From positions 1-23,084 of the forward strand of contig CAZPKK010000020.1 of assembly GCA_964587175.1 (NCBI GenBank): a DNA stretch of 23,084 nt, given 5' to 3'. The notes beneath the pieces are model-generated. The model did no database searches and had not been told where the DNA came from. It was given only the letters and a program-made list of their open reading frames with translations. Within the stretch, counting starts at the first letter, position 1, and every line of letters starts with the position of its first letter. Positions 1-6,373 of this stretch are shown here, one piece after another. A program made the position numbers and the translations under genes. This stretch comes from CALXVA01 sp964587175 (GTDB lineage: Bacteria; Bacillota; Clostridia; TANB77; CAG-508).

Positions 1-68
1 AATGTACTAATCTTTTTAAAAAAATTATTGATTTTCCAATGTTTTTTACTATTTTCCCATAAATTCAT
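1..68 (-). CDS. 5' end of an unrecognised gene, cut by the left edge
   Basis: Reading the minus strand from position 68, an ATG opens a frame that stays open to the window edge (22 codons, starting MNLWENSKKHW and rich in Lys, Asn and Trp). A purine stretch (GGGTGAG) lies directly before it, and its ATG overlaps the TGA of a 12-codon upstream reading frame (65-103) as ATGA. That upstream frame has the better ribosome binding site (GAGGAG near 112-117). Either the short frame is a leader coupled to this gene, or a single-base frameshift has split one N-terminus. Too little is visible to name a family. Confidence 0.35.
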   Translation of the reverse strand, partial: MNLWENSKKHWKINNFFKKIST

Positions 69-103
69 CTCACCCAATTGATGTTTGTTTTATTCTCATT
101 CAT
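65..103 (-). CDS. Possible 12-codon leader peptide
   Basis: ATG at 101-103 follows a GAGGAG ribosome binding site by about 11 nt and reads MNENKTNINWVR before TGA at 65-67, which overlaps the next ATG by the ATGA arrangement. A TATAAT box lies upstream at 137-142 on the same strand, without a convincing -35. It may be a real coupled leader or the true start of the edge gene broken by a one-base change. Low confidence. Confidence 0.25.
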   Translation of the reverse strand: MNENKTNINWVR

Positions 104-158
104 TATCTTTCTATCTCCTCTTATTTTTTTCTTTATATTATAACATAGAAAACAAAAC

Positions 159-189
159 TTGGGAACAGACTTAAAAATCTGCTCCCCAA
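159..189 (-). terminator. Hairpin terminator of the 205-678 gene (palindrome-family copy 1)
   Basis: On the minus strand the stem GGGGAGCAGA pairs with TCTGTTCCC around a short A/T loop, with one mismatch, followed by AAGTTTTGTTTTC. It lies 15 nt past the stop of the membrane protein gene. Its core CAGA...TCTG and its AAGTTT flank match three other intergenic hairpins in this window. Confidence 0.6.
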
Positions 190-204
190 AATTATCTGAT
201 ATAT

Positions 205-678
205 TTATAAAGTTCTGTAATTATTTTTATCTGCTCTTTCGTCTAGTTTTCTATCATAGTCCTTGTTTTTATAAAACCAATCTGTCTTTTTATCTGTTGG
301 ATGAGCTTTTCTATTTTTATCTAAGAGTACGTCAAATACCGCAGCTATCGCTAGTCCCAATGCAAATAGTTCAAATAATGTTGTCATATATAAATCTATT
401 GGTAATGTACCTTCTACTACTTGCATGAAATGTGTTATAAATGTCGGTCCATAATACATAAAATGTGCAATCAAATATATAATAGCAGCAAGTAATTTTC
501 TCTTTATCATAAAGCATATACATATAAATGTTATAAAAAGAAGTACTATCTCCATCGCCATATTTGATGGTGCAAATAAGAAGTCTATTCCTATAGAATA
601 TAGTGTAGTTCCTACTAGTCTAAAAGCCCAAAACATAAAAGCAAACATTGCTATTAACCAACTCGAAAAATTTTTCAT
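205..678 (-). CDS. Four-helix membrane protein, function unknown
   Basis: The 157-residue product begins MKNFSSWLIAMFAF and is preceded by an excellent ribosome binding site (AAAGGAGGA, 7 nt before the ATG). Four hydrophobic stretches, roughly residues 5-30, 38-58, 62-82 and 93-118, predict four membrane helices. They are followed by a hydrophilic, Lys/Asp-rich cytoplasmic tail of about 40 residues. There is no signal peptidase site, lipobox or enzymatic motif that I can see. It stands alone: a hairpin follows the stop and the hairpin-rich region 875-1016 lies upstream, so it is probably monocistronic. I do not recognise the family. It could be a small transporter subunit or an accessory membrane protein, but nothing in the sequence decides this. 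Confidence 0.75.
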   Translation of the reverse strand: MKNFSSWLIAMFAFMFWAFRLVGTTLYSIGIDFLFAPSNMAMEIVLLFITFICICFMIKRKLLAAIIYLIAHFMYYGPTFITHFMQVVEGTLPIDLYMTTLFELFALGLAIAAVFDVLLDKNRKAHPTDKKTDWFYKNKDYDRKLDERADKNNYRTL

Positions 679-874
679 CTGTAAATTCCTCCTTTATCAA
701 CCTAATTTTATTGTAACATATTATTATGTTTTTTGCATTATTTTTAACTAAATTTTAATAAAATTGTGGATTACTAATATAAAACTTTTCGATGTTCCTT
801 GTAATATTTTGAGTCATAAATATTCAATTTTTATGATAAACTAATCTTACTCTATAGAAAATTCTAAAAAATTT

Positions 875-1016
875 TTCAAAATTTATAGGGTGGGAGTCAG
901 CGACCCCCACCCTTCTTCTCAATCCAGAGGAAAATCCGGGGTAGTATTTTGTACCACCCCAAGATACTAATCGACAATGCGACTAGTATCACGTTCAAAA
1001 TGTTTATAACCTCATT
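875..1016 (-). ncRNA. Candidate structured small RNA with three hairpins
   Basis: The 387-bp stretch between DUF1292 and the membrane protein gene holds no gene but has a GC-rich island with three near-perfect hairpins: 963-990 (11 bp), 938-960 (9 bp, one mismatch) and 888-912 (11 bp, triloop). A promoter (TTGTAA, 17 bp, TATATT) points into it on the minus strand, giving an expected start near 1016. The last hairpin, GGGTGGG...CCCACCC, is followed by an imperfect U-rich run and could end the transcript near 875. I do not recognise a known RNA family; 6S, SRP and tmRNA hallmarks are absent. The hairpins also form on the other strand, so direction rests on the promoter. Confidence 0.45.
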
Positions 1017-1023
1017 GTTGTTT

Positions 1024-1052
1024 AATATATCACGTTTTTGTTCATTTTACAA
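1024..1052 (-). promoter_or_regulatory. Sigma-A type promoter of the candidate small RNA
   Basis: On the minus strand: -35 TTGTAA (1047-1052), 17-bp spacer, -10 TATATT (1024-1029). It begins only 14 bp past the DUF1292 stop, and no open reading frame with a ribosome binding site follows before the hairpins. Confidence 0.5.
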
Positions 1053-1065
1053 GTATTATTTTCTA

Positions 1066-1389
1066 CTATTCATCAATAAAATTAAATTCATCTTTAAACT
1101 TTTCTTTAAAAATTTCAAATACTGCTTGTAATACTTCTTCATCATCTACACTAACATATGATTCTTCATCTTCTGAATCTGTATCTTCAAGCTTTAATAT
1201 TACTACTTCATCAGCGTCTTCTTGCTCATCATGTGGCAATAGCACTACATATTCTTCTCCTTCATATTCAATTAAGTCTAGAAATTCAAATTCAATTTCT
1301 TCTCCATCCTCATCAAATAATATTATTATATTATCTTCTAGCCCTTCGCCTTCTTGTCCATTTGGAACATAATTTATTTCATCACTCAT
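1066..1389 (-). CDS. DUF1292 (YrzB-like) acidic protein
   Basis: The 107-residue product is extremely acidic, with many Glu and Asp and the typical DUF1292 core (IILFDEDGEEIEFEFLDLIEY, then EYVVLLP and VVILKLE). This core forms a small beta-rich fold of unknown function. A strong ribosome binding site (GAAAGGAG) lies 7 nt before the ATG. In many Bacillota the gene follows ireB and ruvX, and the same order is kept here, 116 bp after ruvX. A promoter-like pair (TTGCAT, 18 bp, TAATAT) in that gap suggests it can be transcribed on its own. The last third, SVDDEEVLQAVFEIFKEKF, is a conserved-looking helix. Function is not established for the family as far as I know; the family call itself is secure. 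Confidence 0.88.
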   Translation of the reverse strand: MSDEINYVPNGQEGEGLEDNIIILFDEDGEEIEFEFLDLIEYEGEEYVVLLPHDEQEDADEVVILKLEDTDSEDEESYVSVDDEEVLQAVFEIFKEKFKDEFNFIDE

Positions 1390-1440
1390 TTTTTATTCTC
1401 CTTTCAATTTTTATATTTCTACAATATTAATAACTATTTG

Positions 1441-1470
1441 ATATTATTGCTTGTTTTTAATACTATGCAA
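1441..1470 (-). promoter_or_regulatory. Possible promoter of the DUF1292 gene
   Basis: Minus strand: -35 TTGCAT (1465-1470), 18-bp spacer, -10 TAATAT (1441-1446), about 52 bp before the start codon. In such AT-rich DNA a match of this quality can arise by chance. Confidence 0.4.
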
Positions 1471-1504
1471 TATTCTAAAACAGATTTATCTTAAGAAAAT
1501 AAGG

Positions 1505-1936
1505 CTATACTTTTTCTTCATTTTGTAATTTATTTATATAAGTTTCTAAAATATAGACTGCTGAGATTGTATCTACAACATTCTTCTTTTTCTTTTTATC
1601 TATATTTAGATAATTCATTGTTTTATGCGCTGCCACTGTAGTAAGCCTTTCATCTATTTTTTCTATTTTTATTTTATTAAATTTACATTTGAGTTTATGA
1701 ATAAACTTTTCTGTTATATCTACTCTTTCAGATTTAGTACCATTCATATTAATTGGTAAGCCTATAACAAATGTATCTATCTCATATATTTTAAGTATTT
1801 CTCCTAATCTTTTTAATATTATCTTATCATTTCCTTTATGGTGTATCGTCTCTAACCCTTGTGCAGTTATACCTAATTCATCTGTTATAGCTATTCCAAC
1901 TCTTGCTTCTCCATAATCTATTCCTAATTTTCTCAT
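1505..1936 (-). CDS. ruvX: RuvX/YqgF-family Holliday junction resolvase homologue
   Basis: The 143-residue product has the YqgF RNase H-like fold. The first acidic residue is in LGIDYGEARVGIA near the N-terminus, the second motif is VIGLPINMNG, then DERLTT near residue 97, and a C-terminal Asp in VVDTISAVYIL. Its length is normal for the family. YqgF proteins act in pre-16S rRNA 5' end processing in E. coli and have been proposed as Holliday junction resolvases. The ATG directly abuts the ireB stop codon with no intergenic base and only a weak ribosome binding site, so its translation is probably coupled to ireB. The ireB-ruvX pair is a standard Bacillota arrangement. The KKKKK run before the last motif is unusually basic but within a variable loop. 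Confidence 0.93.
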   Translation of the reverse strand: MRKLGIDYGEARVGIAITDELGITAQGLETIHHKGNDKIILKRLGEILKIYEIDTFVIGLPINMNGTKSERVDITEKFIHKLKCKFNKIKIEKIDERLTTVAAHKTMNYLNIDKKKKKNVVDTISAVYILETYINKLQNEEKV

Positions 1937-2194
1937 TTAGTCATCTAATCCTATATAATTTTTCACCATTTTTTCTAGTAACTCGTCTCTTTCGACTTGC
2001 CTTATTAAATTCCTTGCATTATTATGGCTGGTAATATATGTAGGATCACCTGACAAGATATATCCTACTATTTGGTTTATGGGATTATAACCTTTTTCTT
2101 GTAAAGCATTATACACTTCTTTTAATATTTCTCTAGCTTTAATGTTTTTATCCCTCTCTACTTTGAAACTTACTGTTTCGTCCATGTTTAACAT
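1937..2194 (-). CDS. ireB: IreB family regulatory phosphoprotein (UPF0297)
   Basis: An 85-residue protein with the IreB signature: N-terminal MDETVSFKVERD with the Thr corresponding to the phosphorylated site region, then ILKEVYNALQEKGYNPINQIVGYILSGDPTYIT and NARNLIRQVERDELLEKMVKNYI. In Enterococcus, IreB is a small dimeric protein phosphorylated by the PASTA kinase IreK and acts negatively in cell-wall stress and cephalosporin resistance. An ATG 12 codons upstream is in frame, but the AAGGAGTG ribosome binding site lies just before ATG 2192-2194, and the family length fits that start. It follows the GAF/GGDEF-like gene by 53 bp and abuts ruvX, so it is probably read from the upstream operon promoter. 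Confidence 0.93.
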   Translation of the reverse strand: MLNMDETVSFKVERDKNIKAREILKEVYNALQEKGYNPINQIVGYILSGDPTYITSHNNARNLIRQVERDELLEKMVKNYIGLDD

Positions 2195-2247
2195 ACTAAC
2201 CACACTCCTTTTATACAGTATTATTTTCATTTTATCTAAAAATATAA

Positions 2248-3342
2248 TTACAATTCATTTATTTTACTTTCGTCTTTATTAGCATTGTCTAGATATTCTT
2301 CTAACTTTTTTAGTACTCCTTCTAACGCGGTTCCTTTATAGTATGTGGCCATCACAATATTTATTTTTGGTTTTGCTAAAACTTCTTCCTCATCTTCAAA
2401 TTCCACATCAACAGGCTCAAGTTCTATTGATTCAACTTGTTCCTTAATCTGTTCCATAAAACCTGATACAGCCTGCTTTTCTATTCCTGAAAAAACAATT
2501 GCAAATTTTGGTCCCATATATCTAACAAATATATACTCATCTGAGAGATTGGCTCTTACAGCTTCGCATACTTTTGTTATTATCATATCCCCAGTTTTTC
2601 TACTTATATCTTCATTTATTTGTTCTAAATTTATTATTCTAAATAAACATACTGTTGAAGTAGTATACTTATCAATTGTCTTTTTCCCTTCCCCATACAA
2701 ATACTCTGCTGTTTTCAGATTGCTATATTTATCATCTCTTGCAATACTCTCTATTATTTTTTGGTTTTCTACTGTTCTTAATATAGCTACAATGTTGTTT
2801 CTAATTACTTCTAATATAGTAGTATCTACTGCATCAAATTCATGTGGTTTACTTCCCTCAATTAGCCAATATCCTATATATACATTATCAATATATAATG
2901 GAAAAAACATTGCACATTTCGCTCTAGCAAATTCCATTTTCTGATAAGGTAATCTTTCATTTTCAGTTTCTACTGTAACATATTTTGGTATAGATGTTTC
3001 TATACTTTCTTTAAATAACTCTTCTGATTGTAGATTACTTAACGCTTCCCAATGTTTTTGGTCTACATTTGAACTCCTAATTACATATTTTGTTCCATCA
3101 TAAACAACTATTGTAGAATATTTTATTTGATATCTTTCAATAATAATATTATTTATCTGATTTATCTTTTCATCTACTGTTGCTGATTTGCTTATTGTAT
3201 CCATAAAATCTTGCAAAATATTTAAATTGGTTATTTTTTGATTAAGATTGTTAAAATTCTGAATCTTTTTGTGTATTGACATGTTATATACCATTAGTAA
3301 TATTATAATAACTACTAGTATTAATATTACCGCTATTATCAA
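2248..3342 (-). CDS. Membrane-anchored GAF plus degenerate GGDEF protein
   Basis: The 364-residue product starts with one membrane helix (residues 2-20) and a short linker helix. A GAF-like domain follows (about 45-190, with AMFFPLYIDNVYIGYWLIEG typical of the core strands), then a C-terminal fold resembling a nucleotide cyclase (about 200-355). In the latter, RYMGPKFAIVFSG at 275-287 replaces the diguanylate cyclase motif RYGGDEFAIL, so the metal-binding and catalytic acids are missing. The usual DxLTGLxNR start is also replaced by DDKYSNLKTAEYL. It is therefore unlikely to make cyclic di-GMP and may act as a sensor or binding module. I chose the TTG start at 3340-3342 because GAGGTGAT sits 7 nt before it and the membrane helix begins at once. 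It lies 31 bp behind the CpaE-like gene. Confidence 0.75.
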   Translation of the reverse strand: MIIAVILILVVIIILLMVYNMSIHKKIQNFNNLNQKITNLNILQDFMDTISKSATVDEKINQINNIIIERYQIKYSTIVVYDGTKYVIRSSNVDQKHWEALSNLQSEELFKESIETSIPKYVTVETENERLPYQKMEFARAKCAMFFPLYIDNVYIGYWLIEGSKPHEFDAVDTTILEVIRNNIVAILRTVENQKIIESIARDDKYSNLKTAEYLYGEGKKTIDKYTTSTVCLFRIINLEQINEDISRKTGDMIITKVCEAVRANLSDEYIFVRYMGPKFAIVFSGIEKQAVSGFMEQIKEQVESIELEPVDVEFEDEEEVLAKPKINIVMATYYKGTALEGVLKKLEEYLDNANKDESKINEL

Positions 3343-3373
3343 AAGATATCACCTCTTCTATTTTCAATATTTA

Positions 3374-5776
3374 TTAATATCTATTTTTCATTTTATTAAG
3401 TGTTTCGTTCATATTGCTTGAAAAATTGTTTATATTTGAATCGTAAGTATTAAGTTTATTTGCTGGTTTATCACTATTTAATAAAGGATATAACATATTG
3501 GCTAATTTTTCTAAACTAGCATTAAAGTTTTTAGGATATCCTTTGTTTGATATTTCACAATTTACTAGCCCATCTAGGTATTTTGAATATACTTCTTGGT
3601 CAAATGGTATTGAGCAATATTTTATATTGTCTCTATCAAATAATTCTGTCATATATGACATTGAAGGATCATTATATGATGACATCCCCCCTATTATTAT
3701 TCTTTCCGATATGCTTTTTACTCTTAATACTTTATTTAGTACTATTCTTAGTTTGTCTGGATCTAGTATGTTTTTTGATTTAAGATTTCTTAAGAATGCT
3801 GTAAGTGGTTGTATAGTTAGTATATCAAAGCTTTGTACTAAATATATCTCTTGTGCTAAATCAAAATATGCATAATTTGTTTCATAATCACAATCCATTA
3901 TTATCAAAGAATAATTCTTAGTTAGTGTTGTAAGTATATTTTTGTAATTGTCAAATTCATCATTTCTATCTGGTAATGTTGTAAATACAGTTAAATTTTT
4001 ATTTACTACAATACCTTTATCAATTCCATTTTGTAAATTTTCTATACATGAATAAGCTGTTGTTCTTAATTCCTCATTATTCTGGGTATAAATATAATAA
4101 GCATTTTTATTTTGAGTTAAGTCCAATATTGCTGTTTTTATACCCTTCCTAGATAGATTTTCTGCCATGCTATTTACCAAAAATGATGTTCCATTTTTAG
4201 ATGTTCCAACAAAAGCAACCAATTTATTTGACATACTAAGCAAATTTTTCAAATTAACATTTTCATATGGGTTATATGAGTTTGTTGTATCTAGCTCTTT
4301 TGTATTGTTACTATATGAGGAATTTATATTGTAAGAACTTTGAGTATCACTCATGCTTTGAGGTATGACATTATTCTCTATATTAGAGTAAATGTTTTCA
4401 TTTGTTGCATTGCTTTCTACATTATCATTTTCTTCTTCCACTAGATTAAATAAATTTACATCTTTTTCTTCTTCTGGTTGTATACTAGAATCTTCTTCTA
4501 GTCCAGGCAATATTAATTCTCCATTTTCTTCCTCTGCATCATTGTTTCCTAAGTCAAATAGATTTTCTACTTCCTCTGATTTTTCCTGCTTTGTTTCTTC
4601 AACTTCTGCAACTTCGACTTTTCTAGGTCTTCCTCTTTTCTTTTTTGGTGGCTCTTCTACTTCTTCTTGAGTATTATTTTCTTGAATTTTTTTAGGTCTT
4701 CCTCTCTTCTTTTTTGGTGGCTCTTCTGTTACTTTTTGCTCTGATATATTAGATTCTACAGATTGTAAAATATCTTCAATTTCAGCCTGATTCAAATTAT
4801 TTTGTATCTCTTTTTCCAGCAGTTCTACCGTTTTTTGTGTTTGTTCTTGTACTGGTAACTTGTTAATTTCTTTTTTTTCTATTGCTTTAGATTCATTATC
4901 TTCTTGTTTTTTTGCTCCAGCTACTGATGGAATTACAACAGGTTTAGTTAAGCCAGATTTTCCTATGTTTCTTTCTATAATTTCTAATTTAGTAGATTCA
5001 CTCTTCTTTTTCTTTTTATCATGATATTCTTTATTTGGAATATATTTTCCTTCAGATTGACTACTAGTTGATGGTACTGCACCAAAAGTGACTAACTCTT
5101 GATATTTTGGCGAATTTGCTTCTAGTACTGCTTTTACATTTAGTGGCAAGAATTTGCAAATTACTTTTAATTGTGCATCAGTATATTGTTCAGCTATATT
5201 ATTAAAACTTGTAACATACTCATCTTCGTTCTTGCCTAGTTTTTTATAATGATTTAATATATTTTGAATCTCAACTTCATTTACATCTCCATTATTTTCA
5301 GTTTTATAATCTACGTCTTCAGCATCAATTTTATAATATATTTTCGCATCTTTTTTATTACGTGGTTTATTAATAAGCTCACATACCTTTGTTATGGTCC
5401 TGTCTTGCCCAATTAACGCACTATATATACCAATCCCAAATATCTTCACAAAAAAATTTTCAGATTTTGTTCTTCTATCTGCACATATCAATATTATAGG
5501 AATATCTTGTCCATTATTAGTTGTAGCCTCATCACTTATATTATCTAATCTTTCAAATATAAATTTGTCGATAACACCATAATTATTATTGGCAAATGGC
5601 TCCACGTCCTCACTTATAACAATTCTGTCATAAGTTTTATCCTTTTGCAATTCCCTAGTAATCGCATCAAAATAATATACATTTTTACTTGATATAATTT
5701 CCTTGTATTCTTGCTGATATTTCTTTATGATTGATTCAGAAATACTTTCATTATTAACTGCAAACAATACTTTCAT
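3374..5776 (-). CDS. CpaE/MinD-like ATPase with two AT-hook motifs
   Basis: An 800-residue protein in three parts. Residues 1-140 look like a receiver-type domain (MKVLFAVNNE, IVISEDVEP, IPIILICADRR), as in CpaE. Residues 140-510 are low-complexity, rich in Glu, Lys, Asn and Ser. They contain two near-identical AT-hooks, PKKKRGRPKK (354-363) and PKKKRGRPRK (377-386), and a repeated NLFDL/NLFNL motif (406, 441). Residues 515-770 are a MinD/ParA-like P-loop domain: LVAFVGTSKNGTSF (519-532), AILDLTQNKNAYY, LIIMDCDYE (624-632) and LRIVLNKV. The P-loop keeps one Lys but lacks the classical GK[ST]. CpaE-type proteins place pilus or secretion machinery in the cell. The next upstream gene encodes a pilin-like membrane protein, 4 bp away. 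The AT-hooks suggest contact with AT-rich DNA; that is inference. Confidence 0.75.
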   Translation of the reverse strand: MKVLFAVNNESISESIIKKYQQEYKEIISSKNVYYFDAITRELQKDKTYDRIVISEDVEPFANNNYGVIDKFIFERLDNISDEATTNNGQDIPIILICADRRTKSENFFVKIFGIGIYSALIGQDRTITKVCELINKPRNKKDAKIYYKIDAEDVDYKTENNGDVNEVEIQNILNHYKKLGKNEDEYVTSFNNIAEQYTDAQLKVICKFLPLNVKAVLEANSPKYQELVTFGAVPSTSSQSEGKYIPNKEYHDKKKKKSESTKLEIIERNIGKSGLTKPVVIPSVAGAKKQEDNESKAIEKKEINKLPVQEQTQKTVELLEKEIQNNLNQAEIEDILQSVESNISEQKVTEEPPKKKRGRPKKIQENNTQEEVEEPPKKKRGRPRKVEVAEVEETKQEKSEEVENLFDLGNNDAEEENGELILPGLEEDSSIQPEEEKDVNLFNLVEEENDNVESNATNENIYSNIENNVIPQSMSDTQSSYNINSSYSNNTKELDTTNSYNPYENVNLKNLLSMSNKLVAFVGTSKNGTSFLVNSMAENLSRKGIKTAILDLTQNKNAYYIYTQNNEELRTTAYSCIENLQNGIDKGIVVNKNLTVFTTLPDRNDEFDNYKNILTTLTKNYSLIIMDCDYETNYAYFDLAQEIYLVQSFDILTIQPLTAFLRNLKSKNILDPDKLRIVLNKVLRVKSISERIIIGGMSSYNDPSMSYMTELFDRDNIKYCSIPFDQEVYSKYLDGLVNCEISNKGYPKNFNASLEKLANMLYPLLNSDKPANKLNTYDSNINNFSSNMNETLNKMKNRY
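4625..4727 (-). repeat. Tandem in-gene repeat encoding the two AT-hooks
   Basis: Two imperfect copies of about 34 bp begin at 4625 and 4694, a period of 69 bp or exactly 23 codons. Each encodes EEPPKKKRGRP[KR]K. The high nucleotide identity between the copies suggests a recent in-frame duplication. Confidence 0.8.
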
Positions 5777-5780
5777 TTGT

Positions 5781-6194
5781 TTAACCCCTCCAGCCTTTTA
5801 CAACTATCGCAAACACTAATGGTAATATTTGACAGATTACCATTACTGTTATGATTCCTATCATAGCTCCAAAGCCTTTATCTCTAACGTCCAATTTTCT
5901 TATTCCTATAACATATCTATATATACCACTTATTGCAATTCCTACAAATCCAAATGGTATACTATATATTCTAATAATATTTAATATGTATGCAACCAAT
6001 CCATATGTGTTATCTCCATAAGATTCTTGATAATCTTGTAGCGTTTCTAACTCTTTTTCTTTTATCTGCACTAAATTTACTGTAGAATCATTGTTTATGT
6101 CTGCTTCATTAGCATCTGTTGCATTAACTATTGTTGCAAAAAATGTTAACGCAAATAAAATCACCATAACTATTATAGCTATTTTTTTCTTCAT
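5781..6194 (-). CDS. Small secreted or membrane protein, VirB2/pilin-like layout
   Basis: The 137-residue product begins with a signal peptide (MKKKIAIIVMVILFALTFFATIVNA, likely cut near residue 25). A hydrophilic segment of about 40 residues follows, then two membrane helices (about 68-90 and 107-132) joined by a short basic loop, YRYVIGIRKLDVRDKGFG. Signal peptide plus two helices around a short basic loop is the layout of VirB2/TrbC-type pilins, but I see no diagnostic sequence match, so this is resemblance only. AAGGAGGA stands 10 nt before the ATG, and the gene is the first of the operon, with a promoter at 6246-6274. Its stop is 4 bp from the start of the CpaE-like ATPase, so the two are surely co-transcribed and may work together at the membrane. 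Confidence 0.65.
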   Translation of the reverse strand: MKKKIAIIVMVILFALTFFATIVNATDANEADINNDSTVNLVQIKEKELETLQDYQESYGDNTYGLVAYILNIIRIYSIPFGFVGIAISGIYRYVIGIRKLDVRDKGFGAMIGIITVMVICQILPLVFAIVVKGWRG

Positions 6195-6245
6195 TTTTTA
6201 GTACTTCCTCCTTAATTTTTAAATAATGTATACGTATTTTTTATT

Positions 6246-6274
6246 ATAATATAATACAATATTAAAAATATCAA
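6246..6274 (-). promoter_or_regulatory. Promoter of the pilin-like/CpaE-like operon
   Basis: Minus strand: -35 TTGATA (6269-6274), 17-bp spacer, -10 TATTAT (6246-6251), about 52 bp before the first start codon. The region is extremely AT-rich, so shifted -10 choices are possible. Confidence 0.5.
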
Positions 6275-6373
6275 TAGAGAATATAGATAATTCCGAAAAT
6301 ATTGTTTCTAATCATTTTTCGTTTTATTTGCAAATATTTTATGCACAGATATACTTATACAATAAAATATAAA

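Noticed and set aside
921..945. RNase P-like motif GAGGAAAATCCGGG on the plus strand
   Set aside because: It resembles the conserved GAGGAAAGTCCGGG of RNase P RNA, but the required length (over 300 nt) is not available, the distal ACAGAA motif is absent, and the DUF1292 coding region starts soon after.
2345..2944. 199-codon plus-strand open frame
   Set aside because: It lies wholly opposite the GAF/GGDEF-like gene, is Ser/Ile-rich as expected of an antisense frame, and has no ribosome binding site.
4392..4670. Ser/Phe-rich plus-strand open frame
   Set aside because: It mirrors the Glu-rich linker of the CpaE-like protein; composition and lack of a start site mark it as a shadow.
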